From: Tubiluchus corallicola
Lineage: Eukaryota > Priapulida > Priapulimorpha > Priapulimorphida > Tubiluchidae
NCBI GenBank assembly: GCA_030141605.1
Contig: JAQGDQ010000043.1
Location: forward strand, 1-62,000
Direction: 5' to 3'
DNA length: 62,000 bases
Part shown: positions 1-14,206 of the stretch, piece after piece
Layout of the letters: each line of letters starts with the position of its first letter
How positions within the stretch are numbered: position 1 is the stretch's first letter
The notes under the pieces: model-generated
What the model was told of the DNA's origin: nothing
The model's database searches: none
Seen by the model: the letters and a program-made list of their open reading frames with translations, nothing else
Made by a program: the position numbers and the translations under genes

Positions 1-3000
1 GTAAATCTTGAAGTGTTTTGTTACCCATTTTAACAATTTGTTTTTAAAACCCGAGAAATCTTCATGTTTGTTTGCATTTTGTAATTTAATCTACGCATTC
101 TGTTGATAGTGTGTTATTCGTCAGTTTATGAAAGCTTGAAGTACTATTACGTAAAATTTTACCAGCAACAAGTTTTAGTTTGTGTGCCAATTTTATCGTG
201 CTTTTCCTAGTAACTGTTGACAAATGGGAAAATCTTAGAAAAATCTTATTGAAAATTACAAATTTGGCGATCATGATATCCACTATTATTATAGTTGCCA
301 CCACCATTCTTTTACCGTATTGTTTTCTGCTGTGTTCGTTGTGACTGTGCATAATTAAGCCATGTGGTTTTTACATGGAGACGTTGTCAGCCTTACTCAC
401 TAATTCATACGCTTGTGATTTATGACTTGACTGGTCAGTATTTAATTGATATCGCTTTAATTAATTAATCATTTCTTAAAGTGATCAGTTACTATTGATG
501 AACGTAACTGCGTCTCATAGTTTACCTGTACAGCGGTAGGTTTAAAAGTGAGGCATTGATGCAACGCAGGTTTTATTATTTTGTGTTCCCGAATTTTTGC
601 GTCTCAATTCGAAATGCATGTACTGCATTTACGTACAACATGTACAATTTTAAAAATACAGTGGTACAGTTACTATTTATTAGTCATAATTTTGTTGATG
701 AAAACATGTAAGTTTGTATTACTAAATGTTTGGCTGTATTTTTGTGCCCCTTCCACTGGTTTTTCGTCATTGCATTTCGGTTGTCATTAAGCTCATGGTG
801 GAAATTCAGATTTGCTCATTTGGCGCTGAAAATTAGTTCATGTGTTCTCTGATAGTTTCCTTATAAAATTTTGTTAGGTATAGTACTCATTATTCCCTTC
901 TGGAGTGTTATTTTGTTGAATTTCTATCAGCAAACTAATGTTGCCTTTTTCTTTGTACACAAGAAAAACCACTATCTTTAGAGGAATCCCGGGGGAGGAC
1001 ATTAGAGGTACCCAAAAGAAATCCGTCCCAGTTAAGTAACTTAACGCCACTGCTTAAGGCACGAAATCTCCCACTTTATCGAAGGCTGCACGAGGCATCA
1101 TTTTCACTTGATACAGTTCAGAGACATTCAGACATTTAGACACTCAGTACATGCAAGCAGGCAAGTAGACGGGAAGGTAACTCCGTTATGTAGACAGACA
1201 GACAAGCAAATTGTACGAGATTATTTTTATCGTTTACCTGTATAGTCGTTTTTGTCAGCATCGATTATCAATTGTGCAAGCCTGGAAAACTGCGCTATGT
1301 CTTCAGCCATTAAAGTTTTACAAGGTTAGTGAATAATAAATGGTACAATTACTGTAAATGTTAACCGATAGCGTCATTATCCACCTATACCAGCAGCATG
1401 GTTTCACATTGCATGATTTCAACCGCTCCTCTTTTAACACCTTCCGTCAAAAATGATTCTGAACATGTCAGATTCTTACAATTTAATTATCAATGTAAGA
1501 AGGGGCGTTATCTAGAGAAAGAGGTTACCTTTGTTTTAAGCACGTTGTTTGTTAAACCAACAAGATATAAGTAGGAACTAGGAGATAGACTGAAGTTTGC
1601 TGTGCTGGAAATCATTTTTTATTCTTGGTTACTTTTTATTATGAGCACTATTACTAAGGTATAGCATACCTAACTAGCTTGATTATGAGAGAAATTTAGA
1701 AAGTATAGCAGTTGTAGATAAAACTATTACTAAAGGGGTGTATGTTAACTTTAATGCAGTTAATACTGAACTTCTCATCAAGTTTAAGTGGTTTCCTATC
1801 AGTCCTATAATTTTCTCTAGTTCTGATGCCTGTGTTTATTGACTACATGAAGGAAAACCAGATTGTTCTTCGATAGTTTCATTGTGCAGTCGCTCATATA
1901 ATGTGTGGAATTTGGGGTCTGAGTACAGTAATCACTAAATTTTTCGATGACTGTACATGTGAAGGCAGAAAGATAACTATACATTACTTACAGATTAGTA
2001 CTAAGTACTTATTAGTACTTTTTGTACTGAAATTTTGTGCCTTCGCTTTACTGACAATAATACTGAAAACGGGTGTTTCGCATAAAGGAAAATCCGACCC
2101 ATCTTAAACTATAACCTCAAAGAATATTTTTGTTTCATAATCTGGAGTGGAATGAAAAATCATCCTGTTTTCCTTTAAGTAAATAGGAAACGCTGAAAAC
2201 GTATGTATGTGAAGGAAATGAGCATACTTAGAGGCTTGAACGTTACTTTAACGTTGACTTGAGAGCGCCTTGGTCCTTAACGCTTGCGTCTTTATAGTCT
2301 TGCGAAAATTTAAATTTTCATACTTGTGTAATATACTTTTCCAAGTTTCGAACTCAGCAAATTGAATTTTACTCGTTGTCGTTCCGCTGAGCGAAAACTT
2401 ATTGGTGGATTACTGTAAAGAAAATTGCAGCTGATTTGCCTTTCCAGGAAATTTCCGCGAAAAAAATCCGCCCGCTTAATCCGATTTCGCAGATACTTGA
2501 TCTGATTTCGAAGCTCGTTTTCATAAAAAAAACTTGAGTAAAGTTAGATGAGTGAATATAATTGTATCAAAACTAGTGAAGTAGTTCGACTTATATTAAC
2601 TATTTATAGTGCTATAACTGCTATTGTTTCATGGTTTTTGTTTTATTTTGGGGGCGCTGACTTCATTTCTGCAGGGCATCTGACATCTTTCTCTCTCCAC
2701 TTCCTATGATTGTTTTGGGATTTTATAAAAGAGAGCAATTTTTTGCTAGTCCCCTTGTATGTGTTTGCAACTATTGTTTAGGACCTGTATAAAATTATGT
2801 ATAATGTTAGTTTGTTTTATAACAATTTGGCCTTTTTAGGCCCGCGTACGTTTTTTCCTCACTAGACATTCCTAAACCCCTCACCACTTCAGATATTTCA
2901 TTTTGCATGCTTGTAGAAAGCTTCTTATTTAGCAATCATTCATTTTGAAGCCATCTCTCAGGGTAGATCAGTTCCATTCTGCCGAGGGGTGCGGTTCGTC

Positions 3001-6000
3001 AGGTACTCACTGAGATGGCTGAAAACAAATATCAGCTGACCGATCATTTGGAATTAGGGTATATGAAAGGGTTAAGAAAGCCGTCCGTCTGTCTGATTCC
3101 TAGAGAAAATCGTCTGTTTTTTGGTTGTCTGTGGTTACTGAGTCATGTTTAATAGCAAAGTTTCAGCCAGTGGGCGGATCTGCATATTGGAAAGGAGAGG
3201 ATGATGCTTAGGGTTTAGCTAGATTATTTAGCTAGGTTTAGTTCAAGTTTAGAGAATAAGAACGTTGATTTAAAATGCTTGAGACCTTTTGAATTTTTAC
3301 CTGTATATTTGGAAAGACGTAGAATGAATCTTTAGCTGTATCTGCGGAATAATGTAGGTACCCCTTCTAAGATTCGCCCCTTGTAGGCTTGAGCTAAGAT
3401 GCCGATATCTGCTGATCTTCGCCTCATATGCGCATATGTACATGACAGGCCCGTAATAACTGGAGTTTAATATTAAACCTCTCTCTGATCCATGATGGTA
3501 ATATATGGCTGACAGACGTACTCACAGTCTCATACACGCTTAGTTATTTTCAAAAAAAGATGTATACGTGAGAAGCGACGCCTGCAGGGAAAACTTTGCA
3601 GTTTCCCATAATTTCCAAAAGTTAATGTATGTGGGATTGTTGGTTGTTAACGTTGTTATCCCCACCTGTTGCCGTCGTAGTCATTGTTGTTGTCATTGCT
3701 CACAAGGTGTTGTCATTTGTTTTTAAAGTGGCAATATGTTTTTATTGTAAAACTATAAAATTTAGTTATCAGTAAATTATACTAATCATACTGTAAAAAT
3801 GCGGTAAATGCTTCTAAATCAGACGATTTACGTGACTGGTTTCGTACACTATTTACCAAAATTAGCATTTGAGCAATTAAGAGTTGTAAGAACGCAACTT
3901 AGCTCGTTCACTGTATTTTTCAGGTATTTTCTTTTTATATCTGTTTATACTATCGTAAAGTGTTGCTGCTGCACATATACAGAAATACCATAATGAGTTT
4001 TGATTTTTAGAGTCAGATTTTTTTACAAAAAAGTAGAAATTATCTGACTTGATATACTGCTTAATTAGAAAATGTGACTTACTTATTTGTCGTCTGTATG
4101 AGTCTGTTATAGCCCTTTTAAAACTAGCGTAACTAAAGCGTCTTATCACAGCATATGAGTGTGATTTTTAACGTGTTTATGAAACATTGTTTACAAGACT
4201 AGTACTGTTTGTAGTTGCAGACATTAGGAATAATATTTATATATTTACGCCGTTTCGCATATTTAACTAAAATATTTTTGTTTCTTTTTCCGGTGCTGTT
4301 TTCTCAACTGGCCGTTACCGTCATTCAGGTATGTGTATTTATATTCATTTGCAATTTTTTGCTTGGCGAGTATATTTTCCCGCGCCATAGAGTAAAGTTT
4401 TGATTTGGTGATGTTCGTATTTTGACAAGTTTTCCACTGTTTTAGCACGTATCCCGGGGACCTGTCTGTGTGTGGTTTCTTAAAGTTCATTTTTAGAAAC
4501 ATTCCGGTGCGGCAAACTGAATATATTCGTAGTGATTCTTATACATTTAAGGCTTTAAAATTTGCTTTTGTTAATTATCCGAGATGTTGTTTCTACGGAA
4601 GTTCCGCATTTTGTCTGACTTCCCAACCGAAATTTTGTAGAAACAATGCAATTACAGAAAAGTCAAGTTTTATTCCTTTTCTCCATACAGAAGCAACACA
4701 CCTCAAACGCATAGAAACACGCATATATTTTGTCCTTATAAACTAAAATTAAACTTGCGTGCGTAAATTTGTTCACAGAACTTCAAAAATACCGATCATT
4801 GCAACTTATGTAAAATGATTTATGATTTATTCTGGATTTGAGGTAAAGGGCACAAGGGTTTATTATTCTTTTGTTAGTTCATTTTAAACGTAAGCGCAAT
4901 CAACAGAACTAAGACAAACTAGTAAGTAATGTAGAAGAAGATAAACTACCCAGAGAGCTAAAACACCTCATCGTCATAGTTATGACTTATTTATTTACAC
5001 GTATATAAGTTAAAACTTAAAACAGAGGTTAAAAAATTAAATTCAAGTGTCATAAATGATTGGTGAAATTAACCGACATAAGACTTCTCTTAAGAAATAG
5101 TTGGTTATTGCAACGTTGCTGTGAATTTGTATTTTTGCTCCTTTTTGGAAGCCAAAGTGTTAGTTTCTGAATAGGACGGGAACGCTCCTAGAACAGTCTA
5201 AAACATGTCTAAAATACAAGGCTCGTTAAAGATAAAGAAATAATCGAAAGTTTTTGTACGAAAACGGTATTTTAAACAATCTAGAATGAAAAAACATTTC
5301 AGTAATTTAAAAATTTAGATAAAAATAACTTTTATCTAATGATAAAATTTGAAGAACATTTGAAGAGCAATTATTTTGCATAATGCAACCAGTCGGCGCT
5401 GTTCAGATATCAATTCTGACTGTTTTTTCAAACCCTGGCTTACTTGTTGTTATATCTGTCTACCTGCTTCCTTATCAGCAGCCTCCCTGTCAGTTTTGCC
5501 TGTCCAGTTCGACAGCTTTTTCTTCATCCGACGTTATTAAGCTTATGCCAGGTAAACAGAACTATTACCGGGTATAGACAGCTGAGGACAGGTGTAGACA
5601 GCTAGCACTCTTCTCACGAGGTGGTTTTCTCTTATGAAAATTTGAAAACTTGTCAGAAGTGTCAGGTATTTATAGCTGTAGGAATTCCTCTAAACCCTCG
5701 TTAATGATGTCATAATTTACGTGCAACGACAAGAACTCGCTTCATTCATGTGTTTGACAACACGTGTTCCCTGAAATTATCCTTTAAGTTTGCAATTTTC
5801 CACGAATCTCGATGTAACGAAATTATTTGTTTTCTATCGCCTGACACTTGCAAGAAGAACGTTTTCTGTTCAGTGCGAATACTAATTTTGTTTGATGGAT
5901 GTGTGTCCCTGTTCTGACAGAAGGCCTCGGATCTTTTCTGTTATGCTCTTGAGATTGGTAGCTCGACTCAGCATGGCTGTATGTACTCCGATAAAATGCT

Positions 6001-8980
6001 CCTATAAAACTGCTCCCAAAATCACTATGAGAACAAATCATTTTATTAGTTCAATAATTATCTAGGAGTGTTTCATTTCTGTTGTGGAACTGGGGAACTA
6101 ATCTTGTCGTGTAAATACAAAAACCACGACCTCGCATGAGGCTCATCTGGATAAGTTACCCATCATGTTAAGAAAAGACGAATAGTATATTGGACCATAG
6201 AAGCTGACAACATAGATATGTAGCAATTACTTGTATTTCTAGTATTTGCACTGTACTAATGACAGTTCACATCATTTGCCATCCCGCATCTAACCAATAA
6301 TTATCTGGATTTATGTCGTCTTTAGTGCTTACTAATGTACACAAGGGATAAGTGCGTGATCATCTGTACGAGTGATGCGTCTCTGTTTGCTAACCTGTGT
6401 AATGCTTCTGTGAGTGCCTATGGTTACTGAGGAGATACAATTATCATTTAAATGTTAGGCAGAAAAAGATATGTTTGTTAGCTATTACATCCATGAATTA
6501 TATTTGAAAGAATTTTTATGCTTTTCCACTTCTTAGAAGTAATTTGCAGATGCCTGATTAAACGTCATGTAAATGTTTAGTACTCTCTTCTCTAATTTGT
6601 GAACCAAAAGCCTAGAACCGTAATTTTTGATCTTTGGTTGAGTCTTAGTCCTTCACGTAAGCCGAATCATTCAGCGTGTGGCTTTATTTTGTAAGTTCCA
6701 CAATGTTTGCCAGTAACAGTGTAAGTTTGTTGAACGCATCGTTCACCACTTACACGTTCTTACTTTGTCAGCAGATGTGGACATCGACTTGGGCTTCATT
6801 AGGGGGTTGAAATCCTACTAAAATATTTGCCCAACTATGTAGAGGCTATTGGTCAGGTTTGAGTACATGACGGTAGTAGCTTAAGCAGAGTTGCCCTTGC
6901 CCAAGCAGGCCTCGGAAAAAACAGTTTTTGGATCTTTGGTGCTAACAGTTTTAGAATTTAATGGTCATATTATGATGTGGGAGACGTTTGGCAACTTTTG
7001 TTCTTGCAGAAGGTCCTATCGGCGATGGTCCACCTAATCTGCTTTATGTGAGACTTTGTAGCGGTTGCTCTGAATTTGATTTTAACTTTATTTATCAGTT
7101 AAAAAGTAAGCAATGGTTCCTTATGGTGTTCTGTCAAGTAAACTTGTGGGTGACCAAGGGAATTAGTGCCCTTTTTCACGTAAAATAACGCATTGTTTGT
7201 TTTTCTCTGTGGTGCATTTGAAAAGTATATGTAACGTAATTGTAAGATTGAAAAAGGTGATGGAGAAAAAGCGTGATGGACAAATTATGGGATCAGATAA
7301 ATGAAATACCTGTAAGGCTTTTAGACTGTACAAGTTGATTCACCTCAGCCAATTCCCTTACGCATTCCTTCTCGACCCTTTCCTCGTGTATTTGGAGTCC
7401 AAAGTTTGTACTCCCTTGCAGTTTGGATTTTATCCGTCTGATGAAGGTCAATACATCGAGCTAAATTATATAGTTAAGCTAAAATATCTGCTTGTCAACA
7501 TTTTTGTATTAGTTGATTAGGCCCAGTGCAGGTATATATCTTCCTGCATCCAAAAGTGCAGCTGCAGTTGAACCAACCTTTCCGGCTGGTGAGAGTTAAA
7601 CCGGTTGCAGGCGGAGTAACATTAGGTTGTTGATTTTGTCAGCTGCTGGTGCAAAGAAACTTAGGCTTCATCGCCTGTGTTTAAACTGGGAAACATTGCA
7701 TCCATTGGTGTGAAATGGGCCGCGTAGCTGAGCCTAAATATTTACAAATATACCACATTTCAAAAATAAATGGCTTGGGGCGTTGTTTATGATATGGTAT
7801 GATACAGTAACCTCGTTTACTTTGTTCAAATGCAACATGTGAAATCACACATTTTAAGTTTGGGTGCATTTGAAATGATTTAAATGATTTCATTTGATTG
7901 CATGTTGTCTCAACTTTTTTGATTTTCGTTTTTTTATAAAACACAGTGATATCTTTGGCTTTTATAAGCGTTTTAACTGTGCGCATAATTGTCTCATGAC
8001 TTTTTTACTTTGCCCAGGTAGTAGTTTTAGCCCTACATTTTTTCTACTGTTAAGTACAAATTAAAATTTTAGACGACCGTACTCGCCTGTTTAACTAGGT
8101 TCTATTGTTGCAGTAATGTTCAGCACCTGTTAAAAGAAAACTACTTTGTTTAGTTTTTACAGACAAAAGACGGTTTTTTCTAGCACCAATTCAAACGTTC
8201 CACTTCCAACTAGTGACCAACTGTTGGTAATATCAAAAATTTAATCACACAACTTCACATTTGCATATTGTTTAGCCGAAGTGAACAAAGAACATCCTTG
8301 TGGGCATCTCGTCTTATCTGGTGCGCCACGTTCATTGAAGATCTCACTCGTCAGTTCTTGTGTATTGTAAAACTTGCAAATTAAACATTTCTACTGCTTT
8401 AATAAACAGTTCAGTATCACGTTAGGGTACTTCAGCGACGCGATATATTTGCAATTTTATCGATCAAGCTAAGCGAGCCAAGTTTCGAGTGCCTCATCGG
8501 TCGGAAAAATCTGCGGCAGTAGCACTATTATGATTCCTGTAAATATCAGCGACGACAGAACTTTACCTTGCATGGCACCTATAACAGCAAAATCCACAAC
8601 CTTGACTAGTTTCTGTCGTAAGATTTGTGTTAGACATCTTTACATTGATTGTTCAATTCATGGAGTAAATAATTTCAACCGGACATTAAAAAATCTAAAG
8701 CTAAAAAATGTTGCCATGCCTTCTGTCAGCGACGTTTGGATAAACATGCGAACTAGACTTTAGGTGTTACCGTGCTGGGCACTGCTGACTATCAATTCAG
8801 TTGTGGAAATCTGTGAAACTTGTGTGACAAACTCTAATAAACAATCGATGCTTCTAAGGCTGTCTTACGAATCTGGCGAGCTTGTTAACTTGCTAAAATA
8901 GCGCATTTTTTGAAGTACTTAAAAAGTTAGGTGACAACATTGAGGATATTGAGGTTGGGCATGTTTGTGTTTATGAAGTG
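1..8980. other. Non-coding, no gene seen
   Basis: AT-rich. The longest open frames are 90-101 codons (3877-4149 -, 4468-4746 +, 7681-7986 -), without domains, codon bias or splice context. A near-palindrome gttaagtaacttaac is at 1031-1045 and a short acag-type run near 1194. Likely intronic or intergenic. Confidence 0.7.
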
Positions 8981-8989
8981 CACAAGAAC

Positions 8990-9560
8990 ATATGCCAAAA
9001 ATAGGTGACAGCGCTGCCGGATATGCCCGCGTGACTGTTAATATACGCGTGAGCTATGCATCCACGCGTACACTTCAGACGCAACTATTGCGCAGTGCAT
9101 TATGCAATTTTATCGTATTTAATGATAAACTTTACGATTTTTGAATGGCGCGTAACTTGAACCGTCTCCCGATTTAAACGCTCGCTATTTTCCATGCAAT
9201 TCTCGTAATTAAACCCGGCCCGGTTTGATGGAATTCTGACTCTCATGTAAATATGTGTTTAGCATAACAACGTGACTAAGTGTGCATTCGATGTCTATTA
9301 TTGACAACCCGCAGTCGCACATTTGGATGCCATTTAAGCCAGATAATGGGCAGAAAACGCGTAAAACGGTCCACAAAGTCGAAATTAAGCAAATAACGCA
9401 ACGCGTATCGTAGCTCAAATCTTAGACAAACTCGGCAGATAGGCGAGACTTTATTGAAATGAGTAAGAACGAGGCGCTCTGCCAATTTCGTTATACATGT
9501 AAATGCCTAGCGAAATTATGCGAGGCGTTGGTCAGAGATCGTGGCAGCAAAATTTAATGA
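8990..9560. promoter_or_regulatory. CpG-rich candidate regulatory island
   Basis: Many CpG and acgcgt-type words (tatacgcgtg, ccacgcgtac, aacgcgtaa, aacgcgtatcg) in an otherwise AT-rich, CpG-poor desert, together with taatta-type and cattatgcaa words. Overlapping open frames of 69 codons on the minus strand are not convincing. The composition fits a constrained non-coding element; conservation is untested. Confidence 0.4.
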
Positions 9561-11759
9561 CTGCACGGCAATTTTCAGTTGTAATGGAATTTTGCTGTTT
9601 ATGGGTGCTTTTATTAATAGTTTATTCGCGTTAAGACAAAGTACTTATCGGAAAAACAGTCAGTTTGAATGTGGCAACTCTGTGTACTCAGTACGTACTG
9701 TAATCGGTCTACAGATCTGACACTAATATTTTGACGCTCGAAAATTTAAACAAAGTCTTTGTCCAAGACAAATGTTTCACATTTTTACTGGGATGGGGCG
9801 ACGCTTTCAGATTCAGAATTTCCAGTATTGCAAAGTTGCAGATTAGTGGAGCTTATGAAGAAAGCCTGCCAGTGAAACCCTTGCAGCCGTTTGTGTGACA
9901 GCCCCCAGCGTGTAGAAACATTGTTTCAATACCCGATTATAGACTGTTTGTTTAGAAGTTAATAATAAATGGTGATAATATTAATAATAACATTTGGGAA
10001 ACTTAAGCAACTACAATAAAACCTGCCATCTAAATATCAGAATCTTTTTTGTTTTAATTTTGTTAAAAAAATTCAGACATTGCTACCCACGTTGTAGCAC
10101 TGTTGTTTGTACCTATCATTTTACTATAGTACAAATACACGATATTATTATACGAAATGCTGAAAGACTCACATTTCATTACTTAATAGAGAAATTACTC
10201 GGTAGGAAATTACGGCTGCCATAGCTTATATAATCCTCTCTTTTCATATGCACCGGATTTCAGAAATTTATTAATCTCTGGTTTTAATATGCCGCTCAGA
10301 GACTTGAGACTACATTATAATATTATGCGCGTTGTGTTGACTTGCCTGGCTTGGTTTATGAAATTTTGCAGACCAAGAATTATGTATTCACTGCATCAGG
10401 AAGGTGGATAAAGGTTGGTTCATACCTATATGACATAGCCTTCTATCGAAGCCAGTAGGGTCTTGTTTAAAATCTGTCTAGGCCTCTAGAAAACCGATAA
10501 CATAAAAAGTGTTGACAAATTAGAACAGGAGGCTTTCACTTGTATAAATGCCTGATTGCCCGTATTGTAGGGTAACAAGTATTTTAAAACTACCGACGAA
10601 AAATCTCCTTATTTAAACGTGTGCACTGCACTATAGCCTCCTAATAATGCAAGCAAAGGCGATCCATTATTGGGCGTTGGTGTTTATCCAAAATACCCTA
10701 GAACAACTTTGCCAGTGCAAAATGGATTAATTTTAGGAACTGTCTTGTCTGTAGTTCTCAAGGCTGTAACCTGTAGCTACATTAATTTGGGTAGCACCAA
10801 ATCTGGCAGTTCACTGGATAAGTGACTATAGGTGTTTATCTCGTAACCTGGCCGCTACAGCTGGTTGCAGATAAAATGTAAGGATTCCATGAAAAAGTGT
10901 TTTAAGACCACTTGCAGCTCTTATAGATCACTGTTCTTAGTTTAACTGATCTTTTAACAGGCATTCTGGTCAATATGTTGAGTTCAGAAATCAGTCTTGT
11001 TGTTCTACCAAGCTTCTCCGCCCTAAAACCTTTCCCAATAAAATCCACCCCCACATAATGTTGTCGACTAAACTCCTGTTCTGAAAGCATAACATGCATA
11101 TGATTACGTTACACTAATCTCATAGATAAGTTGACAGTAAGATTATGCAATTGCTCAGGTAATCTTTATGAAAAGCCTGCTTGGGTAGGTTCTGTGATAG
11201 AATCAATAAAAGTGCTGGTTTTTAATTATGTAAAAATCAGTCCAATGCAAAATCACTTTTACTACTACGCGTATAAAAAGTTAAGAACGTGTACATGTAC
11301 AAATTTTCAAAATGTGAGAAATAATGTTTTGAGTTCTTCATCTTATAAAGCAAGTTGTAAGCTAGTAATTTTCCAGACAGTATTTTAATTGACACGAATA
11401 TAACTGGTCAGCCATTATCAGTTATGTATAGATTAGCTAAATTGCTTAATTTTTTGTTAAGTATTAATCACAACTAGAGGTCTCAAATTCAAGTTCACCA
11501 TAAAATTTATTTAGAGCAAGTGAAATGATTTCTTTAAAAGTTTAATATAAGTTTTCTATGTTGAAAATTTAAATTATTTAAAGGCATTGTCGCACTTAGC
11601 AACTTAAATAGTTACGATGTGTTTCAACTGTAACATCAAACAGGTTTATAATCACTAGTAGCTCATTAGCTATTACATAACATTAAAAAATAAGGCTTTA
11701 CTTTGCAGGGCTTATGAAATAACCTGTGTAACAAATTGTTCATTTAAAAAACTAAAGTG
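9561..11759. other. Non-coding, nothing recognised
   Basis: AT-rich with open frames under 90 codons; no repeat or motif cluster noticed. Confidence 0.65.
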
Positions 11760-12060
11760 AAGGCTGCTAGATCGAGGGTTTTAAAAGGTCCATTTTGTAG
11801 TGAGACATTTCGGGCACACTTGCAGAAATTGACAGCTTTTTTGCAAAAAAGCAGACGATCGGTTGCCATGGCAACGTCCATGAATCACCTACAATATGCC
11901 CCATTTTGCTAATTGGTAGTCTGGAGTATGGGATGAGTGGAGAAGAAAGAGTTAACGTGTTTTTGGCATATCTTTGTGGAGAGGGCTTCATATTCTTGGC
12001 GAATTAGGCCTTGCTCGAGGCTGGGGGTTGAATGGCTGTTAAAGCGGTTGGGGTAAGGCT
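11760..12060. promoter_or_regulatory. Candidate element with RFX X-box palindrome
   Basis: gttgccatggcaac at 11862-11875 is a perfect 14-nt palindrome and a complete RFX X-box (GTNRCC-N-RGYAAC type). An 18-nt perfect palindrome, gcttttttgcaaaaaagc, lies 10 bp upstream at 11835-11852. The surrounding 300 bp is GC-richer than average. RFX factors drive ciliary and neural genes in animals; which gene this would serve is unknown. Confidence 0.45.
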
Positions 12061-14097
12061 GGAATTAAGGTGTATGCAAAATAGTCATTTGGCGATGCCC
12101 ACTTTTTTAAACTCAATAATGCAATGTTATACGATTTTGAATACAAAAACACTTTGTTGATGAGCAACTTAACTGTTCATTCGCTTATGTATTGTTTAAA
12201 ACTATTGATTAATTACAATTAGTCATGCACACTAGTACATTGAGTCGAATAAGATATCTCTAAAGTATATGTATACATATAAGTAGCTTTAAACGTTATA
12301 CAGTTTGCCTTTTTGACCATGCTTGTAACCGTAATAGTTATAGCTATTAAATGAAAATGTATTTGATGATTGATTCCTTGCTGTATTTGCAATGTTTGAA
12401 AAACGGTTACATTTGTACATATAATTGCTCTTTGCCGTCATGCAAAGAAGTAAAAGCACCGGATATCCGCCTCGTCTCTTTCGGCGTCTTCATTTCGTGT
12501 ACTCCTTTTCACATTTTCACACAAGTAGACAGTTTTACACTCGTTGTCGTCGCATGATTTCCTAAAACGTGTAAAATTTGGCCAATTTCGACGCATTTTA
12601 CATGCACATAAACACCCAGCCCATCGATCCTAACTCGAATTCTATCTGTCAATTCACATGTTCACTGCGAAATAGGCAATAGGCATGCACATTCGGGGAA
12701 TAATCATCTAGCGCGTCTTTAGAGGTGCTTTCCGGGAACCGCAGAAGGGTTTCATTTCCGTCCCCACGTCAGTCTGCGTGCGTAGAACACCTGCTGCTTT
12801 AAAATTTACTCGTTTTATTGTCTGAACTACGTAGGCCTATCAATTTTTTCCTAATTTTTTTTAGAAATGCCTCATTATTAGGAAAAAAATCATTATCATC
12901 GTATTGTGTCATATTTTCTTCTATTCTCATTTCTGTCGTCCAAAATTTCCCTTCTGTTAAGTGCCTTTTTCTCTCCATTTTGCTCAAGGTCGATACGTTG
13001 AAATCACTGATCATTTAGCAGGAGAAATTTTGGTCAATGTGGAGTACCACACGGCTCTGTTTTGTCCTCCTTATTTGTCATTTAAGTTATCTATAAAGTC
13101 TGTATATTTTTGTAGATCATACATGGTTTAGATATAAAAGAACCCTGAACATTTAACGTGGTTTGATGGGCAGCCAATACAGGTTGATAACTACGAGGAA
13201 ACAAATTGTATGACAGGAAATGTATACGCAGTTTGGGGGCTGCTGAGCCACAATATACTCTTGTTTGTCACTAATTACGTTGCAGCAAAACTCCAATTAG
13301 GCAGCACAAATTTAATTACGGTTGTAACAAGATGGAGAAACAAGCATAGAGAAAGTGCGCCTTGCAGAAGTAGCTTGTTAACAGAGCGGTTCTGTCCCAT
13401 TATTTGCCTCTTGTTAGCAGAAGCCAAACCCGTGTTTGAGCGCTGCAGAACACGAATGTCCACTTCTCTGTCTTGCTTTGCCCGTTTTGTCATGTAAAAC
13501 AGTGGGTTACCCTTTTTCTCCAACTTCTCGCGTTCTGTTGTCCTATTGTTTTCTTTTTCTCCACTACTCTTGCAGTCTCTCCCATCTTTCGCCCAGAGAA
13601 AGTTTGACGGCGGTTTCCTTTGATTTTGTCCAGTGATAACTAATAATGAAGAGGTAATTTCTTAGTCCTGTCTAATGTTATCTGCCAAAATGTTATAGGA
13701 AGATTAATATTACAAGCTTGGCTTTCAGCATGAAATAATGCAAATTAAATTAGCTGAGTTAATCAAACTACTTAATTAATAAGCTGTCGTGCGATTATCA
13801 TTTCGTCATTTTTGACGAAATCAAAGCGTGACAGCTAATGCGAAGAAGCCAACCAAAAAATTCTGGAAAAAAATGTGCGGCATTACGTAATGAGGTTAGC
13901 ATAGTTCATCCCATGTCTGGCAAATGTTTTTTCCTATGATGTCTAAGTCTTGGCGGTAAAGAACACCAACGTATTACTTTTAAATACCTGGTGGCTCTAA
14001 TACATGTGACCAATATCTGTAATTTGCAGCTTTATAAACGGAAAGAATGTGTTAAAATTAGGAGCCCATCTGGTATAGCTTAGTTGTGCTCTTCATC
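12061..14097. other. Non-coding, little seen
   Basis: Open frames overlap on opposite strands (12799-13014 - with 12818-13018 +; 13210-13497 + with 13275-13523 -), the usual sign of chance. The small stem-loop at 13800-13821 is the only structure noted. Confidence 0.65.
13800..13821. repeat. 9-bp stem-loop
   Basis: atttcgtca (13800-13808) and tgacgaaat (13813-13821) flank a four-base T loop. A small perfect dyad in non-coding DNA, function unknown. Confidence 0.85.
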
Positions 14098-14206
14098 TGA
14101 CGTCACTGTAACGTCACTTTTGTAAGGTCACCTGCGACAGATTTTACCGAAACCGAGGAAATTTAGCTTATTCGGGTCCCACGTGGAATGGTCTCCTTGC
14201 CACGTG
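14098..14206. promoter_or_regulatory. CRE, nuclear-receptor and E-box cluster
   Basis: Perfect CRE palindrome tgacgtca (14098-14105), near-CRE taacgtca (14109-14116), extended half-site aaggtca (14124-14130) and two cacgtg E-boxes (14180-14185, 14201-14206) within 109 bp. This is far denser than neighbouring sequence and suggests an enhancer or promoter. No coding exon follows that I can identify. Confidence 0.4.

Noticed and set aside
7435-7470. SDEGQ-type peptide in a 61-codon frame, considered as the TCF KDEGE motif
   Set aside because: Only DEG is shared; the required acidic and FKDE context is missing.
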